A DNA stretch of 64,000 bases from Streptosporangium sp040640155 (GCF_040640155.1 NZ_JBFABE010000019.1:1-64000), one strand, 5' to 3'; positions 7,185 through 15,756 are shown, counted from the first letter of the stretch. The notes: a model not told the origin generated them from the sequence alone. Numbers and translations: made by a program.

Positions 7185-9377
7185 CTACCCGGCGTCACCG
7201 CCGCGGACGGCCGGGGCGTACCCGACGGCCCGGGTGGTGAAGGTCCCCCGGCCCTGGGTCCGGCCGCGCAGCCGGGTCGCGTACCCGAACAGCTCGGCCA
7301 GCGGCACGGTCGCGGTGACCACCACCGTTCCCGCTCGCGCGGTCGACCCCGAGACCCGGCCGCGCCGCGCCGACAGGTCACCCATCACCCCGCCCGCGGC
7401 GTCGCCGGGCACGGTGACCGTGACCTCGGCCACCGGTTCCAGCAGCACCATCGCGCAGGAGCGCAGCGCCTCGCGCAGGGCGAGCCGACCGGCCGTGCGG
7501 AACGCCATCTCCGAGGAGTCCTTGGGGTGGGTGGCCCCGTCGGTCAGCGTGACCCGCAGGCCGGTCACCGGATGCCCGCCGAGCGGGCCCTCGGCCAGGG
7601 CGTCCCGGCATCCGGCCTCCACCGCCCGGACGTACTCGCGCGGCACCCGCCCGCCGACGACGGCCGAGCGGAACGCGAAGCCCGCCGCACCGGCACCGTC
7701 GGTGCCGCCGTCGGCGCCGGTGACGACCTCCAGCGGCTCCACGTCCAGGACGACATGGGCGAACTGCCCGGCACCCCCGTCCTGCTTGACGTGCCGGTAC
7801 AGCACCCCGGACACCCCGCGCCCGACCGTCTCGCGGTAGGCCACCTGCGGCCTGCCGACACCGACGTCCAGGTCGTGGGTACGACGGATCCTCTCCACCG
7901 CCACCTCCAGATGCAGCTCGCCCATCCCCGACAACAGCGTCTGACCGGTCTCGGGATCGGCCCGGACCACCAGCGAGGGGTCCTCCTCGACCAGCCGCGC
8001 CAGCGCCGACGCCAGCCGGCCGGCGTCGACGCTCCTGCGCGCCTCGACCGCGACGGAGACCACCGGATCGGCCACGGACGGCGGTTCGAGGACCAGCGGC
8101 GCCGAGGGCGCGCACAGGGTCGCCCCGGTGCGGGCCGCCTTCAACCCGACCACCGCGACGATGTCCCCGGCCACCGCCCGGTCCACCTCGGTGTTCCGGT
8201 CGGCCTGCACCCGCAGGATCCGGCCGATCCGCTCGGTACGCCCCGCGCCCGCGTCCAGCACCGTCTCCCCCTTCCGGATCGTCCCCGAGTACACCCGCAG
8301 GTAGGCCAGCCGCCCGGTGGCGGTCGCGTTCACCTTGAACACCAGCGCGGCCAGCGGCGCCCGCGGATCGGCGGCCCGCTCCTCCACCACGCCGCCCGCC
8401 GTTCCCTCCTTCGCACCGGCCGTCATCCCGCCCGCCGCGCCCCTCGCCGCGCCCCTCGCTGTGCCGTCCGTCGCGCCGTCCGTCGCGCCGTCCGCGACGC
8501 CGCGTACCGGCGGTACGTCCAGCGGAGAGGGCAGGTAGGCGACGACGGCGTCCAGCAGCGGCTCGATCCCGCGGTCGCGGTAGGCCGACCCGCACAGCAC
8601 CACCACGCCCTCACCCGTACGGGTCAGATCGCGCAGCGCGGCGGCCAGGGTCGGCTCGGAGATCGCCGCGTCCGCGCAGAACTCCTCCAGCGCGAGCGGG
8701 TGCAGCTCGGCCACCGCCTCCTCCAGGGACCGGCGGCGCCGGAGCGCCTCCTCCCTCAGGGGTTCGGGCACCGGCCCCTCCTCGAACGTGCCGCCGGCGG
8801 CCCAGACCAGTGACCGCATGCGCAGCAGGTCCACCACCCCGGTGAAGGCGTCCTCGCGCCCGATCGGGAGCTGGACCACCAGCGGGACCACGCCCAGCCG
8901 CTCGCGGATCGACGCGACCGCCGCGTCGAGGTCGGCTCCGGCGCGGTCCAGCTTGTTGACGAAGGCGATGCGCGGCACCCCGTGCCGGTCGGCCTGCCTC
9001 CACACCGACTCGCTCTGCGGTTCGACCCCGGCGACGGCGTCGAACACGGCGACGGCGCCGTCGAGCACCCGCAGCGAGCGCTCCACCTCGTCGGAGAAGT
9101 CGACGTGGCCGGGGGTGTCGATCAGGTGGATGCGGTGGTCGTCCCAGACGCAGCTCACCGCGGCGGCGAAGATGGTGATCCCACGGTCGCGCTCCTGGGG
9201 GTCGAAGTCGGTGACGGTCGTCCCGTCGTGCACCTCGCCACGCTTGTAGGTGGCGCCGGTGACGTACAGGATCCGTTCGGTGATCGTGGTCTTGCCCGCG
9301 TCGACGTGGGCGAGGATGCCCAGGTTGCGGACGCCGTCCAGCGAGTCGGTGATGTGGCGGTGCAGGTCGGTGCGCAC
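7185..9377 (-). CDS. elongation factor G paralogue (EF-G-like GTPase)
   Basis: A protein of 730 aa with a GTG start. Translation-factor GTPase motifs are intact: AHVDAGKTT at 23-31, RGITI (switch I), DTPGHVDF (G3) and NKLD near 141 (G4). EF-G domains II-V follow (GMGELHLEVAVERIRR and the domain IV/V block). Many actinomycetes carry such a second EF-G, akin to TetM-like ribosomal-protection proteins. It acts on the ribosome, but the specific role is not set by sequence. The G-domain to domain II junction carries a low-complexity insert (ATDGATDGTARGAARGAAGG and following). Neighbours offer no r-protein context, so this is not the housekeeping fusA locus. Confidence 0.9.
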   Translation of the reverse strand: MRTDLHRHITDSLDGVRNLGILAHVDAGKTTITERILYVTGATYKRGEVHDGTTVTDFDPQERDRGITIFAAAVSCVWDDHRIHLIDTPGHVDFSDEVERSLRVLDGAVAVFDAVAGVEPQSESVWRQADRHGVPRIAFVNKLDRAGADLDAAVASIRERLGVVPLVVQLPIGREDAFTGVVDLLRMRSLVWAAGGTFEEGPVPEPLREEALRRRRSLEEAVAELHPLALEEFCADAAISEPTLAAALRDLTRTGEGVVVLCGSAYRDRGIEPLLDAVVAYLPSPLDVPPVRGVADGATDGATDGTARGAARGAAGGMTAGAKEGTAGGVVEERAADPRAPLAALVFKVNATATGRLAYLRVYSGTIRKGETVLDAGAGRTERIGRILRVQADRNTEVDRAVAGDIVAVVGLKAARTGATLCAPSAPLVLEPPSVADPVVSVAVEARRSVDAGRLASALARLVEEDPSLVVRADPETGQTLLSGMGELHLEVAVERIRRTHDLDVGVGRPQVAYRETVGRGVSGVLYRHVKQDGGAGQFAHVVLDVEPLEVVTGADGGTDGAGAAGFAFRSAVVGGRVPREYVRAVEAGCRDALAEGPLGGHPVTGLRVTLTDGATHPKDSSEMAFRTAGRLALREALRSCAMVLLEPVAEVTVTVPGDAAGGVMGDLSARRGRVSGSTARAGTVVVTATVPLAELFGYATRLRGRTQGRGTFTTRAVGYAPAVRGGDAG

Positions 9378-10040
9378 GGCTCATGGCCCTTCGGGAGGAT
9401 CCAACGGAACAGCGCGATTTCCGGACGGGACGACCCGGGATCGGGTCGTGAACGGCCCCCGGCCCGGCGCGGCCGCACGGGGACGCGCCCCGGCGGCCGG
9501 TCCGGCACCGGACGGTCTCCCGCCGGCGGGTCCGACACCGGGAGGTTCGCCGTCGGCGGTCTCACACCGGGCGGTTCGGCACCGGGTGGTTCCGTGCCGG
9601 GCGGGTGGGGGTCAGACGTTCGTCACGGAGCTTCGACGCCGGCCGCGCGGCCGGTGTCGGGCACCGAGGAAGACACCAGGATCACGTCGTAGCGTGACGG
9701 GGGAACGACGACAGAGGTACGGTGGCGCACGGTCTGCTCCCCTCACCGGGTCGAAGGCGCGCGCCGCGGGGCGCGGCGACGCGTGATCAGTGGCGAGTGT
9801 AATGAGACCGGCACCGGCGGGAAACCGGTTTTCCCGCCGGCGGCCCGGACCCGGCTCCTTCGATCGGGAGGGCCGTCCCCGCCCGGAGGCGGCCCGGACG
9901 GATCGGCACGGGTCGGCACGGATCGGCATGGATCGGCATGGACCGGCACGGATCGGACGATCAGGTCAGGCCATCAGGTCCGCGTCCGGCTCGGGGACGT
10001 CGCTCCCGGCCGCCTCCGCCGTGTCCGGACGGCTACCGGG
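9378..10040. other. 663-bp gap with repeats, no supported gene
   Basis: No reading frame here has convincing protein character. It contains imperfect ~20-bp repeats with an ACCGGG core (about 9495-9604), the 10-bp tandem array at 9900-9956, and presumably the EF-G paralogue promoter near 9720-9810, the least GC-rich part. Confidence 0.6.
9900..9956. repeat. 10-bp tandem repeat GATCGGCAYG, about 5.5 copies
   Basis: Consecutive units read GATCGGCACG, GGTCGGCACG, GATCGGCATG, GATCGGCATG, GACCGGCACG, GATCGG. The 10-bp period, close to one helical turn, is strict and there are no spacers, so it is not CRISPR. It lies 85 bp downstream of the erythromycin-esterase gene end. Confidence 0.85.
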
Positions 10041-11333
10041 TCACGCGTCCCGCCCCGGGGCGACGTGCCTGACGAAGACCACCCCGTCGGTCTCGCCCAG
10101 GTGGCCCGGGTCCAGCGGGAAGTAGCCGTGGTCCGCCGACGTGTCGGTGCGCGGGACCGGTTGCGTCCCCGCGGCCACGAGGGCCGCGGTCAGGCCCGCC
10201 GGGTCGACGACGTGGCGGTTCCCCGGGAGGGCGGACAGGATACCCTCCAGGGTGCCGGGGTGCGGGACGCCGAGCCCGTGGTGCGGCGCGGCTCCCAGGG
10301 CCGACGCCACGAAGGCGTACGCGCCGCCCAGCCGCTCGGCGACGATCGCGCCGGCGCTCCACCACCTCAGCGTCCGGCCCTCCAGCGGCCCCCAGCCCGG
10401 CGGCAGCCGCCAGAGGCTCTCGTCCCGCTGGAGGTGGCGGTTGTGGGCGTGGACCAGCGTCGGCCCGGCGCCCGCCCGCTGCTCCGCGACGGCCAGCAGG
10501 TTGTCGGCCATCATCGCGTCGCGAAGGCCCATGAGCCGCACCATGCGCGCCGGAGACGTGTCGGCCATCGCGGCGTGATAGCGGAGCAGGCCCGTCGCAC
10601 TGCGCCCGTACAGGCAGGCCCGCCACCAGTCGTCACGCGAGGACGCGCGGATCAGGCGCGGTGACTGCGCGGTGAGCGACGCCAGCAGGTCGTCCGCGAC
10701 GAGGCGCAGCTCCCCGGCGTCGGCGGACGATCCCACGGACCGGGAGGGGTCGGTGAGGATCGCGGGATCGGTCCACCGGTCGTCGGGGCCGAGCAGGCCC
10801 TCGACGGTCTCCACGGTGTGCGGGACGAGATCGTCGTCCAGGTGGGCGGAGAGGTAGCCGTGCAGCGCGGCGAGCGCCCGCCCGGGGCTCTCCGGGCCGG
10901 TCATCTCGATCGGGGCGTCGAACCCGTGGAAGGAGACCCGGTCCGACGCGGGACGGTCGCGGTTGTACTCCCTCATCCACCGCACGAGCTCGCGGTTCGC
11001 CGCCGACCCGGCGAATCCGGGGCTGAGGCCGCGACGCATGACGTCGTCGAGCGTCCCCTTCCCCTTCGTGACGTACGCGTCGACGATCAGGCCCGCCAGG
11101 CAGTCGCTCTCCAGCGCGATCGACCGGTAGCCCTCGTGCTCGACGAGGTGCCGGAAGATCTCGTTGCGCAGTCGCGGCAGCGCCTCCTCCCCGTGCATGG
11201 GCTCCCCCAGGCCGAGCAGGCGCGGCCTGTCCGGAAGCGACCGGAGGAGTCTCGCGATCGCGGAACCGAGATCGGCGGCGCTGTCGGCGGCGAAGGCCCA
11301 CGCGTCGTCCCGGGTTTGAGGGTCGGCGGCCAT
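10041..11333 (-). CDS. erythromycin esterase family protein
   Basis: A protein of 430 aa, the usual length of the family. The N-terminal signature LGEPMHGEEALPRLRNEIF followed by YRSIALESD matches the His- and Glu-containing active-site blocks of EreA/EreB-type esterases; a later segment HGFDAPIEMTG and a C-terminal VHAHNRHLQRD also fit. Known members hydrolyse the macrolactone of erythromycin, but most chromosomal homologues have unknown substrates, so resistance is only possible. The ATG is preceded by GGGAG. A 30-bp dyad lies 36-65 bp upstream and probably regulates it. Confidence 0.85.
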   Translation of the reverse strand: MAADPQTRDDAWAFAADSAADLGSAIARLLRSLPDRPRLLGLGEPMHGEEALPRLRNEIFRHLVEHEGYRSIALESDCLAGLIVDAYVTKGKGTLDDVMRRGLSPGFAGSAANRELVRWMREYNRDRPASDRVSFHGFDAPIEMTGPESPGRALAALHGYLSAHLDDDLVPHTVETVEGLLGPDDRWTDPAILTDPSRSVGSSADAGELRLVADDLLASLTAQSPRLIRASSRDDWWRACLYGRSATGLLRYHAAMADTSPARMVRLMGLRDAMMADNLLAVAEQRAGAGPTLVHAHNRHLQRDESLWRLPPGWGPLEGRTLRWWSAGAIVAERLGGAYAFVASALGAAPHHGLGVPHPGTLEGILSALPGNRHVVDPAGLTAALVAAGTQPVPRTDTSADHGYFPLDPGHLGETDGVVFVRHVAPGRDA

Positions 11334-11368
11334 GACGGCTCCCGTCTGCTCGGCGATCTGGTGGCACC

Positions 11369-11398
11369 TTCAACCGTATCGTTGAACGATGTATTGAA
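11369..11398. promoter_or_regulatory. dyad operator upstream of esterase gene
   Basis: A perfect inverted repeat ATCGTT-G-AACGAT (11378-11390) is bracketed by outer arms TTCAA (11369-11373) and TTGAA (11394-11398). This is a typical TetR- or MarR-type operator layout in the promoter of the esterase gene. No regulator gene is adjacent. Confidence 0.55.
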
Positions 11399-11596
11399 GC
11401 TTTTTCCGCTTCTTACCTGGTCACGAGGACGAGACCTTCAAAGGCATGGTCGCCCCAGGCCGGACGGGTGGCCTCGGGGACGGCGGGAAGGGACCGCCGG
11501 GAACCCTTCGGTCCGGTGCGCCGTCATCCTCCGCCGAAGCCCTTCGACCCGGTTCGCGGGGTCATCCCCGCCAGCCCTTGGGCACGGTTCGCGCCG

Positions 11597-12118
11597 TCAT
11601 CCTCCCGCCGGCCGCGGCGACCGCCCGGTGCACAGCGCGTCGAGCCGCTCCAGCGTCCTGGACATGTTCTCGATCCACCAGGCACGGCCGTCGCTCATCT
11701 CGGCGCGCTTGTCCTCCGGCAGGCGGGAACCGTCGAAGGTCTCGGTCACGATCGTCGCCCCGGGCCCGTCGGGGACGAGATCGAAGACCCACCGATGCCC
11801 CCACCGCCCCTCGGGTGCGGACGCGTCCGGATGACCGCGCCCGGGTTTCGGCTCCCAGCCGACGCGCCGGTCCGGTTCGTACTCCACGACGTGGTTGTCC
11901 ATCTCGTAGTCGCCGTGCCGCTCGTAGTACATCCGCATGACGAAGACATCGCCGAGTCCGGAGATCACCGCGTCGGAGGCGGGCCCCCGCACCATCCCGG
12001 AACCGTCCAGGTCGAGGTGCCGCCCGGGGTCCGTCAGGATCCCGAAGATCTCACCCGCCGGAGCCTCGATGCGACGGGACACCGCCACGGGCTCGTCGGC
12101 CTCTCCCACCATCGGCAC
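11597..12118 (-). CDS. SRPBCC family protein (polyketide cyclase/START-like)
   Basis: A protein of 173 aa. The N-terminal VSRRIEAPAGEIFGILTDPGRHLDLDG and the core WVFDLVPDGPGATIVTETFDGS are typical of the helix-grip SRPBCC fold used by polyketide cyclase-like and AHSA1-like proteins to bind hydrophobic ligands. No catalytic residue set can be assigned. It reads in the same direction as the esterase but is separated by 263 bp, so it is probably a separate unit. Confidence 0.8.
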   Translation of the reverse strand: MPMVGEADEPVAVSRRIEAPAGEIFGILTDPGRHLDLDGSGMVRGPASDAVISGLGDVFVMRMYYERHGDYEMDNHVVEYEPDRRVGWEPKPGRGHPDASAPEGRWGHRWVFDLVPDGPGATIVTETFDGSRLPEDKRAEMSDGRAWWIENMSRTLERLDALCTGRSPRPAGG

Positions 12119-12238
12119 ACCTTTCCCGACCGCGGAGCACCGGACTGACGCTCCGCGCGTGATGCTACGCGGGAGGGAGGACAGAACGGCCGCGAAGGAG
12201 CGGACGACCGGTGCCGGCGGGGCCGGTGCCGGGACGCG

Positions 12239-12586
12239 TCACGCCTCGCGCGCGTCCAGGATCTCGTCCCAGTGCTCCCACGTCCACTCGCACACGGCGT
12301 TCATCGGCTCGATCATGCTGCGGCCGAGCGGCGTCAGCGCGTACTCGACCCGCTGCGCGGGATGGACGGTGCGGGTGATCAGGCCGTTGCGCGTGAGCGT
12401 CCGGAGCGACCCGGCGAGCACCTTCGCGGTGATGCCGTGCAGCGGGACCCGAAGCTCCGAGAACCGCCGCGGACCGTCCTCGAGACAACGAATGATCATC
12501 CCTGCCCACTTGTCGCCGAAACGGATCGGCGCGAGATCGGACGGGCAGGCCGGGTCGAACATGTCCGGATCAAGCGGCTTCGTCAT
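12239..12586 (-). CDS. HxlR-family winged-helix transcriptional regulator
   Basis: A protein of 115 aa. HxlR features are seen: N-terminal CPSDLAPIRFGDKWAGMII, then a wHTH with GPRRFSELRVPLHGITAKVLAGSLRTL, NGLITRTVHPAQRVEYALTPLGRS, and a C-terminal dimer helix ending W-HWDEILDAR. The start MTKPLDPDMF at 12586 matches the domain; a longer reading to 12847 lacks family character. It is divergent from the NmrA-like gene and very likely controls it, the common arrangement for this family, through the direct repeats in the 100-bp intergenic space. Confidence 0.88.
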   Translation of the reverse strand: MTKPLDPDMFDPACPSDLAPIRFGDKWAGMIIRCLEDGPRRFSELRVPLHGITAKVLAGSLRTLTRNGLITRTVHPAQRVEYALTPLGRSMIEPMNAVCEWTWEHWDEILDAREA

Positions 12587-12594
12587 CACTCCAC

Positions 12595-12619
12595 GGTAAC
12601 CGGTATCCCGTCGGTAACC
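12595..12619. promoter_or_regulatory. GGTAACC direct repeats, likely HxlR operator
   Basis: GGTAACC occurs at 12595-12601 and again at 12613-12619, an exact 18-bp period. It lies immediately upstream of the HxlR start and inside the shared promoter region with the NmrA-like gene. Binding of the adjacent regulator is inferred. Confidence 0.45.
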
Positions 12620-12686
12620 ACCTGTCCAGGTACCTTCCCGGCAGCGGCCGGTGATCGGATCCGGCCCGGGGAACGAGGGGTGCGAA

Positions 12687-13397
12687 ATGAGCGACGTCAT
12701 CGTCTTCGGCGCGGGCGGCAGGGCCGGTCGGACGGCCGTCCACGAGGCCCGCAGGCGCGGGCACCGGGTCACCGCCGTCGTCCGCGACCCGGCACGGCAC
12801 GGCGACCTGGCGGCGGACGGCGTACGGGTCGTCGCCGGCGACATCACCGACGCGGACGCCGTCGCGCGGCTCGCCCCCGGTCACGACGCCGCGATCGCCG
12901 CCGCCTACGACTTCGGCACGCCGCCCGACGTCTTCTTCGCCGCCGCCGCCCGTGCCCTGCTCGACGGGCTGGCCAGGGCCGGCGTCCCCCGCCTGGTGTC
13001 CGTCGGCCTGGCGTCGGTGCTGGAGACCGCCTCCGGGACACTCCTCATGGACACCCCCGGCTACCCGCAGGAGTACCGGTCCTTCTCCCTGGGCCACGCG
13101 GCCGGGAACGAGGTGCTGCGCGCCTCCGGCACCGGGATCGACTGGCTGGTCGTCAGCCCGAGCGGCGACTTCGACCACGGCGGCCCCCGCACCGGCCGCT
13201 ACCGCAGGGCCCCGGCCGAGGCGGGCAGCCGCATCTCCTACGCCGACTTCGCGATCGCGCTGCTCGACGAGATCGACTCCCCCTCCCACCACCGCGTCCA
13301 CCTCGGCGTCGAGAAGGCCCCTGACGTCGGGAAGGGCGCCGACACCGGGGAGGGCTTCGGTGCCGCGAAGGATCCCGGCGTCGAGGAGGGCCGATGA
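12687..13397 (+). CDS. NAD(P)-dependent oxidoreductase, NmrA-like SDR
   Basis: A protein of 236 aa. MSDVIVFGAGGRAGRTAVHEA shows the GxxGxxG dinucleotide motif of atypical SDR/NmrA-like proteins. VVAGDITDADAV is the usual second strand-turn, and the YxxxK of classical SDRs is not evident. GAGGGG gives a good ribosome binding site for the ATG at 12687. Members act as redox sensors or flavin/quinone reductase-like enzymes. It overlaps the next short gene by ATGA. The C-terminal ~25 residues are D/G/E/K low complexity, unusual for the family. Confidence 0.85.
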   Translation: MSDVIVFGAGGRAGRTAVHEARRRGHRVTAVVRDPARHGDLAADGVRVVAGDITDADAVARLAPGHDAAIAAAYDFGTPPDVFFAAAARALLDGLARAGVPRLVSVGLASVLETASGTLLMDTPGYPQEYRSFSLGHAAGNEVLRASGTGIDWLVVSPSGDFDHGGPRTGRYRRAPAEAGSRISYADFAIALLDEIDSPSHHRVHLGVEKAPDVGKGADTGEGFGAAKDPGVEEGR

Positions 13398-13537
13398 AGG
13401 AGGAGGTCGTCGACAGCCCGGACGAGTGGGTGGCCGGGCACATCCGCCGCTTCGTCGAGACCGGCGGCCGGGCCCGGCCGGGCATGAACGACCTGCTGCT
13501 GACGACCCGCGGCCACCGGGCCGGACGCACGGGGTGA
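13394..13537 (+). pseudogene. truncated F420/deazaflavin-dependent nitroreductase remnant
   Basis: A 47-aa frame that starts with ATG overlapping the NmrA-like stop (ATGA). The sequence DSPDEWVAGHIRRFVETGG followed by NDLLLTTRGHRAGRTG matches the N-terminus of the Ddn-type (DUF385) deazaflavin-dependent nitroreductases, in which LLTTxGRxSGxxRxTPL continues into the F420-binding core. Here the frame ends at TGA just before that core and no continuation is seen in other frames downstream. It is therefore a 3'-deleted gene, probably once co-transcribed with the oxidoreductase. Confidence 0.65.
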
Positions 13538-13579
13538 CGGGCGGCGGCCGCCGGGCCGCACCTTGTAACGTGTGCCCCC

Positions 13580-13936
13580 ATGACGGAGTTTGAGGAACTG
13601 GCGGCCCGACTCCGGCGGTTCGCCGAGGCGCGGGAGTGGCAGCGCTTCCACACCCCCAAGAACCTGGCCATGGCACTGTCGGGTGAGGCCGGTGAGCTGG
13701 TCGCGGAGTTCCAGTGGCTGACGCCCGAGGAGTCGGCGGCCGTCATGGGCGACCCCGACTCCGCCGCGCGCGTCCGCTCCGAGGTCGCCGACGTCATGAT
13801 CTACCTGACCCGGCTGGCCGACACGCTGGGGATCGACCTCGTCGAGGCGGCCCACGCCAAGCTCGACGAGGGCGACCGCCGCTACGACGTGGAGACCTAC
13901 CGGGGAACCATCAAGAAGGCCCCGCCACTCTCCTGA
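13580..13936 (+). CDS. MazG-like nucleotide pyrophosphohydrolase
   Basis: A protein of 118 aa, single-domain size. The MazG/dCTPase-like motif is complete: LAMALSGEAGELVAEFQW (ExxE pair) and EVADVMIYLTRLADTLGID (ExxD), which coordinate Mg2+, followed by KLDEGDRRYDVE. Such small enzymes hydrolyse non-canonical NTPs to NMP and PPi (nucleotide pool sanitation). It is monocistronic, followed by a hairpin terminator. Confidence 0.9.
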   Translation: MTEFEELAARLRRFAEAREWQRFHTPKNLAMALSGEAGELVAEFQWLTPEESAAVMGDPDSAARVRSEVADVMIYLTRLADTLGIDLVEAAHAKLDEGDRRYDVETYRGTIKKAPPLS

Positions 13937-13988
13937 TCTCGCCCGGTGATCGCCGCGACGCGCCCGCATCCGCGACACCACCATCATC

Positions 13989-14014
13989 GGGCCGGGAGGC
14001 GATCTTCCCGGCCC
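13989..14014 (+). terminator. hairpin terminator after MazG-like gene
   Basis: A perfect 9-bp stem GGGCCGGGA/TCCCGGCCC with an 8-nt loop starts 53 bp after the MazG-like stop codon. No U-tract. Confidence 0.65.
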
Positions 14015-14309
14015 CATGTCATCATCGCTCGGCTCTGCTCGTGAACACCCCACAAAGGTGCTGGGGATCTCGTCACGGCCGCTTATGCGGCGGACGAGAA
14101 GGCGACCGTCGGACGTCCGACGGTGGGTGCGGGCCCGCCCAGGGATGAAAAGGTTCAATGCGCCCCAAGATGAAAAGCATTCCGTCTACCAAAAGCTTCT
14201 TCAGGTCATCAGGCGAACGTCGGAGCCGCGATTGCGCTGTGACCAGCAGGCCCGTCCCTAGAGGGTGGAAAAGGTTCGTTGTGTCGGTCGGTGCTGCGAG
14301 CATGACGAA
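14015..14309. other. intergenic region, no gene
   Basis: About 300 bp with somewhat lower GC. The phrase GATGAAAAG appears twice (near 14144 and 14169). An alternative GTG start for the next gene lies at 14265. No motif I can name. Confidence 0.5.
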
Positions 14310-14909
14310 ATGACCGTGCCCCCTGACGACTATGCCTGGTTCTCCTACGAGCGCTTCCCCGACCTGGCGGAGGCCTACTGCTTCACCTACGTCCGCGGCC
14401 TGACACCCGATCAACTGGTGACCCGACTCGGTGGCCGACCGGAGGGTTTCACACCCATGACGCTCGATGAACTGATCAAGGCTTCCTACTCCGGACCCGG
14501 CACCTATGGCACCTGGGACGGCATGTTCTTCGGCGCCATCGCCGTCGGCGACTGGGCCTTCATCGTCGAGCCCAACGGCGGGCTCGGCGCCGATGAAAGA
14601 GTCATCACGTCGTTGTCAGCCGGAACCCGCCTCGTCTCCCACTTCCGCGACGTCGAAGGCGTCGAGTACTTCTACTGGGCCGAGAACGGAGAGATCCGGT
14701 TCTGCTTCATCGCTGATGACGGTTACTCGGAAGAGGTGCCGGACGAGGTCGCGGAGACCATGCGGCGGATCGGTTCCGACTACAGGCACCTCTACCCCAG
14801 CGAGGGACCTGCGTTCCTCCTGGCCGAGCGTCTCACCGAAATCACGCTGACACCGGAACTGGTGGAGGAGTCCACCTACCTGTGCGGAGTCATTCCCGAA
14901 CCGGGGTGA
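14310..14909 (+). CDS. DUF6461-like hypothetical protein
   Basis: A protein of 199 aa if started at MTVPPDDYAWF (14310); a GTG at 14265 in the same frame would add 15 residues of poor character. The pattern DYAWF, ADAYCFTYVRGLTP, GDWAFIVEPNGG.G and SAGTRLVSHFRDVEGVEYFYWAENG resembles the actinobacterial DUF6461 family, cytosolic proteins often found beside conflict or toxin-immunity genes. Function unknown. It precedes the RHIM-motif membrane protein in the same direction with a 147-bp gap, so a link is possible but not shown. Confidence 0.65.
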   Translation: MTVPPDDYAWFSYERFPDLAEAYCFTYVRGLTPDQLVTRLGGRPEGFTPMTLDELIKASYSGPGTYGTWDGMFFGAIAVGDWAFIVEPNGGLGADERVITSLSAGTRLVSHFRDVEGVEYFYWAENGEIRFCFIADDGYSEEVPDEVAETMRRIGSDYRHLYPSEGPAFLLAERLTEITLTPELVEESTYLCGVIPEPG

Positions 14910-15056
14910 GCAGGATCCGTCCTCCACGGTCCACGGGCCGACCGTCAGCGAGCGGCGAGGCATCCCGTGTCGCGGCCGACGTACTGGGGCGCGGGGCGTG
15001 ACGGGTTCCGCGGTGGCAGGCTTTCGCCGCCTTGGAACATGGCCGACACTGAACAC

Positions 15057-15401
15057 ATGTCGAGACGCACACTGACCTGGTCAGGTGTGGCCGTGGCGCT
15101 GGTGGCGCTGGCCGCGCTGGGATGGTATTTCATCGCGGTCGGCCTGGATCGTGCCGACAAGCTCGCCAGCGTCATCGGAGCCCTTGTCGGGCTGCTGGGG
15201 CTGGGGCTGGCGGTTTATGGCGCTGTTTCCTCGCCCCCGGAAGCTGTTTCCTCGCCCTCCGGAGAGGCCGAGCCCGAAGCCGGCGATGTTCACAACGAGA
15301 TCAGCGGCACCGTGCACGGTAACGCGGTGCAGGCCAGGGATATCGAAGGTGGGATCACCTTCGGTGCTCCGCGTCCGCACAGGGCGCAGGATACGGACTG
15401 A
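15057..15401 (+). CDS. small membrane protein with C-terminal RHIM-like amyloid motif
   Basis: A protein of 114 aa from ATG 15057 (ATG 15039 would add 6 residues; neither has a strong RBS). Two membrane segments at about 8-30 and 36-57 are followed by a Ser/Pro/Glu-rich linker and the C-terminal SGTVHGNAVQARDIEGG at ~83-99. The pattern N-x-x-SGxVxGxxVQAxxIxGGIxF is that of the RHIM-like bacterial amyloid signalling sequences (BASS3 group) that link NLR-type sensors to effectors in actinomycetes. Two transmembrane helices plus such a tail suggest a membrane effector or membrane-tethered adaptor. The partner is not in this window. The motif assignment is from memory of the consensus. Confidence 0.6.
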   Translation: MSRRTLTWSGVAVALVALAALGWYFIAVGLDRADKLASVIGALVGLLGLGLAVYGAVSSPPEAVSSPSGEAEPEAGDVHNEISGTVHGNAVQARDIEGGITFGAPRPHRAQDTD

Positions 15402-15756
15402 TCATCCTTCACGAGGACAGCGACCGGGCCCACCGGCGATCCCGCCCCGCTGCCCTCATACCGACCGGCAGCCATGAACCCGCTGCGATCGGCCGCCCGG
15501 GCGGCACATATGGGGTCCGCGGAATTTTTATCCTCTTCTCATAAATATGAGGCTCACAAGAAGGAAAATCCCTCGCGCGCCGCTCGCACCATAAGGTTCT
15601 TGGCGTCTCCGGGGTCCGCCGACCATCAGAATGCCGGAACACGCGGCCACAGGAAGAACTCGAAAGAGTCCGTCGCGCTCCACATCTGTTTGACATCCGT
15701 CTACCCAAGGGGGACTCGGTGTCAAACCATCGCGACCCTGCGCAGAGAGGATCCGT
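15402..15756. other. intergenic region with an AT-rich patch
   Basis: No supported gene. Around 15530-15560 is an AT-rich patch (GGAATTTTTATCC and similar) that could be a promoter. The 15688-15727 inverted repeat lies near the right end. Confidence 0.5.
15688..15727. promoter_or_regulatory. inverted repeat GTTTGACA...TGTCAAAC
   Basis: Perfect 8-bp arms at 15688-15695 and 15720-15727, separated by 24 bp, end 29 bp before the GTG of the broken frame at 15757. It could be an operator or an RNA hairpin; nothing decides which. Confidence 0.45.

Noticed and set aside
9495..9604. Imperfect ~20-bp repeats with ACCGGG core resembling an array
   Set aside because: Units vary in length and sequence and have no distinct spacers; not a CRISPR array.
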